In this document: one piece after another, positions 35,257 through 42,524 of the stretch
How the letters are laid out: every line of letters starts with the position of its first letter
How positions within the stretch are numbered: position 1 is the stretch's first letter
From: BOG-908 sp963795825
GTDB taxonomy: Bacteria > Pseudomonadota > Alphaproteobacteria > Acetobacterales > Acetobacteraceae
DNA: 64,000 nt
Direction of reading: 5' to 3'
Assembly: GCA_963795825.1 (NCBI GenBank)
Contig: CAWCIW010000001.1
Location: 682,001-746,000, forward strand
Program-made: the position numbers and the translations under genes
The notes under the pieces: generated by a model
Seen by the model: the letters and a program-made list of their open reading frames with translations, nothing else
What the model was told of the DNA's origin: nothing
The model's database searches: none

Positions 35257-35440
35257 GGAGGGAAGAAAGCAGTCCTTTTTCGAGAAAAAGGACCAAAAAG
35301 CTTTTGCCATGACGACTGCACGAAAACCGAGGCTGCGTCTGCAAATGTATCGTCTGGCAGAATGAATGTCAGCGGTATTGCAGGCGTCGGAGCAAAAGCT
35401 TTTTGGTCCTTTTTCTCGAAAAAGGACTACTTGCTTCCTG
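35257..35440. repeat. Palindromic intergenic repeat, full copy
   Basis: Starts directly after the ppx stop. Left AGCAGTCCTTTTTCGAG/AAAAAGGACC hairpin, ATGACGACTGCA arm, centre CGTCTGCAAATG...TCTGGCAGAA, GCAGGCGTCGG arm, right GGTCCTTTTTCTCG/AAAAAGGACTAC hairpin. Confidence 0.87.
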
Positions 35441-35471
35441 ACTTCCCCACGCCAGCCCAAAGGCGATTACC

Positions 35472-36902
35472 ATGAGCAGCGAAACAGCGCCCAATTACCG
35501 CCCCTCCACCCGACACGCCGATCTGGGCGAAGCCTTCTACGATATCGTGCAAGCCGCGATCTTCCCGCAGCACATACTGCGCTATCGCAACCAGCACTGG
35601 GCGGAGCGCGTGGGCCTGGGCAACCTGACCGACGCCGAATGGATCGCGCATTTCGCACGCTTCGAGCCGCTGCCGGGGAGTTTCGCGCAGCCGCTCGCGT
35701 TGCGGTACCACGGCCATCAGTTCCGTTCGTATAATCCCGATCTCGGTGACGGACGTGGATTTCTGTTTGCCCAGCTGCATGATCTGCAAGACGGGCGGCT
35801 GCTGGATCTGGGTACCAAGGGTTCTGGCCTCACGCCGTGGTCGCGCGGCGGCGACGGCCGGCTGACGCTGAAGGGCGGCGTGCGCGAGGTTCTGGCGACC
35901 GCGATGCTGGAAGCGCTCGGCGTCTATACGTCGAAATCGTTCAGCCTGATCGAGACAGGCGAGGCGCTGGTGCGCGGCGACGAGCCGTCGCCCACGCGCG
36001 GTGCCGTGCTGGTGCGGCTGAACCACACGCATATACGCATCGGCACGTTCCAGCGCTTTGCGTTCGCGCAGGATGTGGAGTCACTGCGCCGGCTGGTGGA
36101 TCACAGCATCGCGGTGGCGATGCCCCGAAGCGTGGCGCGACGATCCGGCCGAGCGGGCGGCGGCGTTCCTGGCGGCGGTCTGCCTGCGCGTGGCGCGGTT
36201 GGGCGCGCAGTGGATGGTGGCGGGTTTCGTGCACGGCGTGCTGAACACCGACAACATCAACATCACCGGCGAGAGTTTCGATTACGGCCCGTGGCGGTTC
36301 GCGCCGACCTACGATCCGGCGTTCACCGCGGCCTATTTCGATCATTCCGGGCTGTATGCGTTCGGCCGCCAGCCGGACACGCTGCTGTGGAATCTACGCG
36401 TCTGGCGGAATGTTTGCTGGCGCTGGCGCCGCAGGCGGCACTCGAAGCGGCGCTGGCCACCTATGTTCCGGCGTTTCGCGCCGCACTTGCGGGCGGGGTC
36501 GTGCGTCGGCTTGGTTTGCAGCCGCGCGATGCGGTGGAGGACAGCGCATTGTCCGAGGCGCTGTGGGCGTTTCTGGCGGACAGCCAGGCCGGGTTCGAGC
36601 AGGTGTTTTTCGACTGGTTCGGCGGGCGGGCGGGTGCGGCGCGCGCGCAAGCCGGGCCGGAGCGGGCGAAATATTCCGGTGTGGCGTTCGAGGCGTTTCG
36701 CGAGCTGTTGTTCGCGTATGAGCCGGCGGCTTCGGCGCGTTTGTCGGATCCGTATTTTACCCGGGCGCGGCCTTGCACGATGCTGATCGAGGAGGTGGAG
36801 CGTATCTGGGCGCCGATCGCCGAATCCGATGATTGGTCTGTGTTCGAGGGCAAGTTGGTGGAGATTTCTGGGATGGCTCGGGCTTACGGGATAAGTCAGT
36901 AA
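35472..36902 (+). CDS. selO: Protein adenylyltransferase SelO (YdiU family), two compensating frame breaks
   Basis: SelO pseudokinases transfer AMP to Ser, Thr or Tyr of target proteins, mainly in redox control. The N-terminal part (YHGHQFRSYNPDLGDGRGF, DLGTKGSGLTPWSRGGDGRLTLKGG) carries the nucleotide-binding motifs. The continuous 476-residue frame is misleading: after AVAMP the family sequence EAWRDDPAERAAAFLAAV, GFVHGVLNTDNINITGESFDYGPW (the metal- and ATP-binding segment) lies in another frame, and the original frame resumes at RLAECLLALAP. One extra C in CCCC at 36123-36126 and one missing base near 36396 explain both. With these corrected a normal protein of about 476 residues results. 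As written, the active-site segment would be lost. Confidence 0.85.
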   Translation: MSSETAPNYRPSTRHADLGEAFYDIVQAAIFPQHILRYRNQHWAERVGLGNLTDAEWIAHFARFEPLPGSFAQPLALRYHGHQFRSYNPDLGDGRGFLFAQLHDLQDGRLLDLGTKGSGLTPWSRGGDGRLTLKGGVREVLATAMLEALGVYTSKSFSLIETGEALVRGDEPSPTRGAVLVRLNHTHIRIGTFQRFAFAQDVESLRRLVDHSIAVAMPRSVARRSGRAGGGVPGGGLPARGAVGRAVDGGGFRARRAEHRQHQHHRREFRLRPVAVRADLRSGVHRGLFRSFRAVCVRPPAGHAAVESTRLAECLLALAPQAALEAALATYVPAFRAALAGGVVRRLGLQPRDAVEDSALSEALWAFLADSQAGFEQVFFDWFGGRAGAARAQAGPERAKYSGVAFEAFRELLFAYEPAASARLSDPYFTRARPCTMLIEEVERIWAPIAESDDWSVFEGKLVEISGMARAYGISQ

Positions 36903-37095
36903 GCAAGGCCTTCTTTTTTGAAAAAAAGAAGCAAAAAACTTTTGCTCCTTGCCTGCACCGCATTACGTAATGTGCTGCCGGAACGAGAACTTGCAAAAAG
37001 ATCAGTCCCCGCCTGCGTCCAGCTTGCGCGCGACAGCACATAGCAAAAGTTTTTTGCTTCTTTTTTCAAAAAAGAAGGCCTTGCTTCCTTACCCC
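36903..37095. repeat. Palindromic intergenic repeat in convergent gap
   Basis: Begins at the base after the selO stop and ends next to the stop of the convergent gene at 37105. Left hairpin CTTCTTTTTTGAAAAAAAGAAG, core with GCACATAGCAAAAG and CTTGCAAAAAG, right hairpin CTTCTTTTTTCAAAAAAGAAG. The centre is less regular than in other full copies. Confidence 0.85.
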
Positions 37096-37104
37096 CGCCA
37101 GCCC

Positions 37105-38373
37105 TCAAAACTCCAGCGTAGGCGTAAAATCCGGAATCCCGCGCAGGATACCCGCGATCGTGTCCGCATGCGCCGGCAGCCGGGCGATCGAGCCACGCAA
37201 CGCCTCCGCACTGGCGAGTTGCGCATTGTTGCGCACGCCCATCGCATCCACGCCGGCCCGCACGGCGGCGAAGCCGCTATGGGCTTCGGCGAGCAACCCG
37301 AGCACGCGCGCCACGTCTTCGCCCTGCTGGCCCACCGCATCGCTGAGCGTGATACCGAGCTCGAACTGGCTCTGTATGAGAGCGGACAATTCGGCGATGC
37401 GCCGGTCGGCGGACGCGGTCTCGGTGCGCAGGCCGACCACCACGGCCAGCATCGCGGCAAGCGCCCTGTCCGCGCAGACCGCCATCTCGCGCAGGTTCGC
37501 CGCGAGGTCTGCTGCTACGGGTTCGCCGGCGGCAGCTTGGAGGCTGGCCTGACGGCCGCATGCGCCGGCCATCTGCAAGGCGCGGCCGACCTGGGCCATC
37601 GTCTGCTCGAGGGCGCGCGCGCTGGTGTCCAGCCCGGCGATGCGGGCCTGGGCGCCGGTCGCCGCCTCGGCGGAATTCACCGCTATCTCCGTCATGCGGG
37701 TTATGTGGACGGTCACGTTGCGTACGGAGCCGGCGAGGCTGATCGCCTGTTCGGCCACACGCGCCACCGAATCTTCCGTGGCCGCCGCACCGTCGCTGGT
37801 CTGCGCCGCCTCGTTCGCCAGCCGGGTGGAGGCGGCCATCAGGCCGGAGGCGGCGTTTGCCATCGCCACGCCATCGCCGCGCAGATGCGCCGCGAGCCGG
37901 CTCGCCTGGTCCCGACCGGCCTGCAAAGCCGCGCCGGCCAGCCGCGCGGAATGGCGCGTGCGGGCATGCGCCGCGCGGCTGCCGTCCAGATCGCGAACCG
38001 TGGTGGCGACGAGCCCGGCAAAACTGTCGACAGGGTTGTCCGCGGCCGCCGCCACCGCCTGGCCGCGCCCGGACGCGCCGATGTAATCCACCACGCGCTG
38101 GTAGAGCAGCGGCACGGCCAGGCCGGACAGCGCGCCGGCGCGCCGCGTGGTCCACAGACCGAGCAGCGCGGGCGGCAACATCGCCAGGCAGCCGGAAGCG
38201 AGGCTCATCGGCCAGGCGGCGTGCCCCAGCGTGGCGGCCACGATCGCCGCACCGGCGCCGGCGGCGAGGGTGATGGCCGCGAAACACCGGTCGATCAGGT
38301 GGGGAAGACGCATATCCTCGGCGAGATCCTGGGGAAGGGAGCCGGTGAAGGGCGCTGGCACAGGAGGGAACAT
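37105..38373 (-). CDS. Chemoreceptor-like membrane protein without the MCP signature
   Basis: 422 residues. Two hydrophobic segments near the N-terminus (about 28-50 and 60-80) anchor it in the membrane. The rest is long, Ala-rich and helical with coiled-coil character (SGLMAASTRLANEAAQTSDGAAATEDSVARVAEQAISLAGSVRNV), like the signalling part of methyl-accepting proteins. The conserved hairpin tip of true receptors, which binds CheA and CheW, is not visible. It may be a degenerate receptor, a DNA-partitioning helper or another coiled-coil membrane protein. MFPPVPAP at 38373 is the first ATG; a second ATG 20 codons later (MRLPHLIDRC) may be the real start. Confidence 0.65.
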   Translation of the reverse strand: MFPPVPAPFTGSLPQDLAEDMRLPHLIDRCFAAITLAAGAGAAIVAATLGHAAWPMSLASGCLAMLPPALLGLWTTRRAGALSGLAVPLLYQRVVDYIGASGRGQAVAAAADNPVDSFAGLVATTVRDLDGSRAAHARTRHSARLAGAALQAGRDQASRLAAHLRGDGVAMANAASGLMAASTRLANEAAQTSDGAAATEDSVARVAEQAISLAGSVRNVTVHITRMTEIAVNSAEAATGAQARIAGLDTSARALEQTMAQVGRALQMAGACGRQASLQAAAGEPVAADLAANLREMAVCADRALAAMLAVVVGLRTETASADRRIAELSALIQSQFELGITLSDAVGQQGEDVARVLGLLAEAHSGFAAVRAGVDAMGVRNNAQLASAEALRGSIARLPAHADTIAGILRGIPDFTPTLEF

Positions 38374-38481
38374 CTGGGGCCTCGAGGGTGTATGCGTGAA
38401 CGTTACGGAATGAGCGTTGCCGATACGTTAACGGACAAGCCCCGGGTTGATCCTGCCAGGCGGAACACGCAGACTGGACCC

Positions 38482-39270
38482 ATGTGGAAGACATTCATCC
38501 TGGCCGCCGCCCTCCTGCCGGCCACCGCAAGCGCCACCACGCTCGGCGCGCCCACCGGCGGTTACGATGTTGAATATACCGGGTTTTCGCATGGGTTCGC
38601 GGTGCTCAAGCTGAGCGGCAGCCTGGCCTTGTCGCCGAGCGGCTACACCGTGCATGTCAGTTTCCACACCGCCGGCATGGCCGCCTGGATGCTGCGCAGC
38701 GACAACGACAGCAGCGTGAGCGGCAGCTTCCAGGGCGCCCAGGCGGTGCCGGCGCTGTTCGAGGGCACCGGCAATCTGCGCGGCGTCAAGCGTATCACCC
38801 GCATCACCTACCAGGCCGGCAACCCGGTGATACAGGCGCTCGAGCCGCCGGTTGAGCACGAGCGTACCGCGATCCCGCCGGCGCAGACGCAGCACACCAT
38901 CGACACGCTCAGCGCGGTGGCGATGCTGATACATGCGGTGGCACAGACCGGCGGCTGCGACGGCTCGGCCACCACCTTCGACGGCCGGCGCCTGGCCACC
39001 CAGACGGTGCATACGACAGGCCAGGAGATGCTGCCGCAAACCGGACGCTCCGTGTTCCAGGGCCAGGCGCTGCGTTGCGATTTCGACGGGCGCCAGCTTG
39101 GCGGGTTCGTCACCAACGAGAGCGAGGATGCGCTGCGCAAACCCCGGCACGGGACGGCCTGGCTGGCCGCGATGCTGCCCGGCGCGCCGCCAGTGCCGGT
39201 GCGGGTGGCGTTCGAAAACAAGCTGCTGGGCCAGGTCACGCTGTATCTCACCGCGGCGCAGGCGAAGTGA
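38482..39270 (+). CDS. DUF3108 family exported protein
   Basis: 262 residues. ATG 38482 starts a clean Sec signal peptide (MWKTFILAAALLPATASA). The mature part begins YDVEYTGFSHGFAVLKLSG, the typical first strand pattern of DUF3108, and shows alternating strands throughout (GYTVHVSFHTAGMAAWMLR). The family is periplasmic or outer-membrane associated with a lipocalin-like barrel; function is unknown. It is divergent from the chemoreceptor-like gene with about 108 bases between starts, and is followed directly by a degenerate palindromic repeat. Confidence 0.8.
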   Translation: MWKTFILAAALLPATASATTLGAPTGGYDVEYTGFSHGFAVLKLSGSLALSPSGYTVHVSFHTAGMAAWMLRSDNDSSVSGSFQGAQAVPALFEGTGNLRGVKRITRITYQAGNPVIQALEPPVEHERTAIPPAQTQHTIDTLSAVAMLIHAVAQTGGCDGSATTFDGRRLATQTVHTTGQEMLPQTGRSVFQGQALRCDFDGRQLGGFVTNESEDALRKPRHGTAWLAAMLPGAPPVPVRVAFENKLLGQVTLYLTAAQAK

Positions 39271-39420
39271 GGCGGGCAGTCCCTTCTTGAAAAGAACTAA
39301 AGAAAGAGCGCCGAATCCGCCAGCGCCCAAGCCAGCAGTCGCAGCGCAGGCCAGGGTGCAGGCGGGGAGACAAAAGTTTTTTGGTTCTTTTTTTCAAAAA
39401 AGGACTGCTTGCTTGCCTGC
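39271..39420. repeat. Palindromic intergenic repeat, left half degenerate
   Basis: Starts after the DUF3108 stop. The left hairpin is eroded (CAGTCCCTTCTTGAAAAGAAC) while the right half ACAAAAGTTTTTTGGTTC with the TTTTTTTC/AAAAAAGGACTGC hairpin is well kept; its stem mixes GTTC and GGAC forms, so it no longer pairs fully. Confidence 0.8.
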
Positions 39421-39423
39421 CCC

Positions 39424-40461
39424 ATGAGAACCGCCGCCTACCTGGCTTTCGCCACCCTCCTGTCGCTACTCTCCGCCGCGATAGTCCGCCGCATGATCGC
39501 GCTGGGCACGCTGGACATCCCAGGCGCCCGCAGCTCCCACGCGCAGCCCACGCCGAAGGGCGGCGGCGTAGGTATCGTGGTGGCTTTCGTGGCAGGCATG
39601 CTCGCGCTCTACGTCGGCGCGGGGCGGGCGCGCGTGCCGGACCTGCCGTTCGCCGGGCTGATCGCGGCCTCGCTGGGCATCGCCGCGGTATCCTATCTGG
39701 ACGATGTGAAGAGCTGGTCGTTTGCGATAAAACTGGGGGCGCAGTTTGCGGCGGCACTGGTGGCGATCGCGTGCGGCATCGTGCTTCGGGTGGTGCACCT
39801 GCCGGCGTTGGGCGCGGTGGCGCTAGGCTGGATCGGGGTGCCGCTGACCGCGGCCTGGATCGTGTATGCCACCAATGCGATCAACTTCATCGACGGGCTG
39901 AACGGGCTGGCCAGCGGGTCGGTGGCGATCGCCTGTGTTTTCCTGGCGGCGACCGCGCGGTCCCAGGGCGACGCGTTCGTCCTGGTGGCTTGCCTCGTGC
40001 TGGCCGCCGGTATAGCCGGGTTCCTGCCCTACAACTATCCGCGCGCGCGGATATTCATGGGCGATGTCGGCAGCCAGTTCTGCGGCTTCGTGATGGCCGT
40101 GCTCGGCGTGCTGTCGGCCGGGTTCGGCCCGCATTCCCTGTCGGTGCTGCTCGTGCCGATGAGCCTGTTCGCGATCTTCTTCGATGTGGCGTTCACGCTG
40201 GTGCGCAGAGCGATTGCCGGCGACAGGATAACCGAGGCGCATCGCGGACACCTCTATCAGGTGGCCCATAGGAGCGGCATGCCGGCCTGGGCCGTCACGC
40301 TCGTCTACTGGTCTATGGCGGCCTGGGGTGGGGTCTGCGGGGCGGTGTTCGCCGACAAGCCGCAATTCTGGGCCTGGCTGGCCGGTGTCACGGTCCTGCC
40401 GAGCCTGATCTGGCTCGGCGTGGTCGTGTGGCGCGCGCGCCTGCGAAAACTTCGATGGTAG
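39424..40461 (+). CDS. Undecaprenyl-phosphate sugar-1-phosphate transferase (WecA/MraY superfamily)
   Basis: 345 residues, about ten transmembrane helices. ATG 39424 (MRTAAYLAFATLL); an ATG-like earlier start lies inside the repeat and is not used. Catalytic motifs are SYLDDVKSW (Asp-Asp pair binding Mg), NAINFIDGLNGLASG and FMGDVGSQFCGF, then HRGHLYQ (His motif), in the order known for WecA/WbpL/RfbA-type enzymes. It moves a UDP-sugar phosphate (GlcNAc, FucNAc or similar) to undecaprenyl phosphate, the first step of O-antigen or exopolysaccharide repeat synthesis. It may act with the glycosyltransferases at 25834-31510, but is separated from them by 6 kb. Confidence 0.9.
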   Translation: MRTAAYLAFATLLSLLSAAIVRRMIALGTLDIPGARSSHAQPTPKGGGVGIVVAFVAGMLALYVGAGRARVPDLPFAGLIAASLGIAAVSYLDDVKSWSFAIKLGAQFAAALVAIACGIVLRVVHLPALGAVALGWIGVPLTAAWIVYATNAINFIDGLNGLASGSVAIACVFLAATARSQGDAFVLVACLVLAAGIAGFLPYNYPRARIFMGDVGSQFCGFVMAVLGVLSAGFGPHSLSVLLVPMSLFAIFFDVAFTLVRRAIAGDRITEAHRGHLYQVAHRSGMPAWAVTLVYWSMAAWGGVCGAVFADKPQFWAWLAGVTVLPSLIWLGVVVWRARLRKLRW

Positions 40462-40496
40462 GACCGCTCCGGGCCACCGGCCCGGAGCACGGTTGA

Positions 40497-40886
40497 TCAG
40501 CCGTGGCGGCTGCGACGCTCGTCGGCGGCCGGTGCGGACTTGCGGGCGGGTGCCGTCGCCTCGTTCATGATGGAACGCAGATCGCGCAGGAACGCGGCGC
40601 CCTTGAGGGTGCGCTGCACGAGAACGCTGCGGCGGTCCATCGGATCGACCTTGCGGCGGGCCAGGTCCAGCTCGCCCAGCCGGTCCAGCGCGCGGGTGAT
40701 GGCGGGCTTGGACACGTTGAGATCGGCGGCCAGGCCACGCACCGTGTGCGCGCCGTCCTGCAGGTAGCAGGTCAGGAACACGCCGAGCTGGCGCGCTGAG
40801 AGGTCCGGGCCGTCCCGGCGAACCAGGGCCACGATGGTGTCGCGCAGGATGCCGACCATCTGATCGGATTGTTGAGAAGCAGCCAT
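40497..40886 (-). CDS. MarR family transcriptional regulator
   Basis: 129 residues. The winged helix is visible (ARQLGVFLTCYLQDGAHTVRGLAADLNVSKPAITRALDRLGELDLARR, about residues 31-80) with the wing KVDPMDRRSVLVQRT. The C-terminus is basic (RKSAPAADERRSRHG). ATG 40886 is the only good start, preceded on its strand by an AT-rich upstream region of about 200 bases with candidate palindromes. The target genes are not evident: the neighbours are a WecA-like gene (convergent) and leucyl aminopeptidase upstream on the same strand. Autoregulation is likely as for most MarR proteins. Confidence 0.87.
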   Translation of the reverse strand: MAASQQSDQMVGILRDTIVALVRRDGPDLSARQLGVFLTCYLQDGAHTVRGLAADLNVSKPAITRALDRLGELDLARRKVDPMDRRSVLVQRTLKGAAFLRDLRSIMNEATAPARKSAPAADERRSRHG

Positions 40887-41087
40887 TGTCTATTTCCTTT
40901 CATTCCAGGTGGCGGTCGTTCTCCGCTCGCGCCTGGGTATTCATACCGGTGTTAAATCAATTCGGTTCGTAAGCCGTTATAAGCCGGTTGTGCAAAGAAA
41001 GTTCTAAAATCTTCGGCATATTGAAATTGGATTTCGTTAGCGAAACTTCAACTTTAACTAAAATCAACCTTAACCGCCGCCGTAACG
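40887..41087 (-). promoter_or_regulatory. AT-rich promoter region of the MarR gene with palindrome
   Basis: 201 bases, unusually AT-rich against the surrounding sequence. TTTCG-TTAG-CGAAA at 41032-41045 is an inverted repeat, and AAGCCGTT/AAGCCGGTT near 40970-40990 is a direct repeat. The region lies upstream of marR (minus strand) and downstream of the aminopeptidase. These are candidate operators; no exact -35/-10 pair is assigned. Confidence 0.45.
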
Positions 41088-42475
41088 TTATCCGGCATAA
41101 CCTCTGGCAAATCGCGCCACGCCGTCGAACGCCGCCCGCATCGCCTGGGCCTCTCCACCTGCCGGACGACCCGGCCTGTCTGCGTCGTTCCAACCATATA
41201 CGTCGAAATGGACCCAACGCGTTCCCACGGACACGAAACGTTGAAGGAACAATGCCGCCACGATCGCACCGGCCTGCGCCTTCTCCGTAACGTTATTCAG
41301 ATCGCCCGCGCCGGTTTCAAGCCAAGAATTGTAACCATTCCAGAGCGGCAGGCGCCACACGGGATCGTGTGCAGAACGACCACTTTCGGAAAATACGCTG
41401 GCCATGGCTTCATCGTTGGTGAACATGGCCGGCAGGTCGGGCCCCAGCGCCACCCGCGCAGCCCCGGTCAACGTTGCGAAATCGAGCAACAGGTCCGGCC
41501 GGATTCACATGCCTCGGTGAGCAGATCACAAAGCAGTAAGCGGCCTTCCGCATCGGTGTTGCCAACCTCCACGGCCAGTCCGGCGCGGGTGCGCAGCACG
41601 TCGCCAGGCCGCATCGCCGCTCCGGAAATCATGTTCTCCAGACAGCCGATTCGCAGTTCCAGCCGCACCGGCAGGGCCGCGTCGATGATCATGCAGGCGA
41701 GCCCCAAAGCGATCGCCGCACCGCCCATGTCCTTCTTCATGCGCAACATGCCGGCAGGCGGTTTGATGTCGTAACCACCGGTGTCGAAACACACGCCCTT
41801 GCCGCAGATCGACACCAGCGGAGCACTCTCCGGCGTGCCCTCCGCGGACCACGTGGCGCGCAAAACCTGAGGCCCACGCGGCGAACTTGCGCCCACCGCA
41901 TGCAAAGCGGGGAAGCCATCCGCCACGCTTTCGCCCGTTATCACTTCTACGTGAGCATGGCGTTCGCGCAAAGCTGCGGTCGCGCGTTCGGCCAGTTCGG
42001 CCGGCCCGAGCAGGTTTGCCGGCGTGTTGATCAGGTCGCGCGCGAGCCAGACGGCGCGGCAGGCGGAGAGCGTGGCGTCCATTCCTGCGGGCAACACCAG
42101 TCGCGGCGGCGCACCCGGCCGCTTCTGCTTGAGCGCGTTGTAGCGATAGGCGCCGAGCGCCCAGCCGAGCACCGCATCGGCCTGGTTGGCGCAGCCGTCC
42201 GCGAGGTGCCACACGCCGCCGGGCAGGGCGCCCGGAAGCGCGCCGAAGACATGCGGGCCGGGCGCCTCGCCCACGCCGAACAGCGCGCCGGAGAGCCCGT
42301 CCGGCCCGGGCAGCAGCACCAGCTGCCCGGCCGCGCCGGTGAAGCCGCAGGCGGCCGCGTGGCCGTCGAACACGCCGCCGGGCGCGGCGCAGTAGATCGG
42401 CAGGCCGCCCGCATCGGCAAAGCAATCCAGAGATTCGGTCAAAACACACTCCCAACGGTGAAACGGCGCCCGCAT
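41088..42475 (-). CDS. Leucyl aminopeptidase family (M17), one frame break
   Basis: Zinc/manganese exopeptidase of the PepA type, about 462 residues when joined. The N-terminal three quarters contain GKGVCFDTGGYDIKPPAGMLRMKKDMGGAA, with Lys and Asp metal ligands, and NTDAEGRLLLCDLL. The last quarter, DLLLDFATLTGAARVALG to the end, is in another frame. After EACES the sequence should read RPDLLLDFATLTGAA, which needs one more base in the CCGGCC stretch near 41497-41503. Both parts fit family M17 exactly, so the gene is probably intact in the cell. The start at 42475 (MRAPFHRWECVL) is the longest option; a GTG at residue 11 is possible. It is divergent from the helicase gene. Confidence 0.83.
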
Positions 42476-42524
42476 TCCGCCCCAAAAGCTTGCATTACCC
42501 CACCCCAGATCAAATCATCCAGGC

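Noticed and set aside
17021..36900. Regularly spaced repeats as a CRISPR array
   Set aside because: Copies are separated by whole genes, are palindromic composites of 130-185 bases, vary in sequence, and no cas gene is present.
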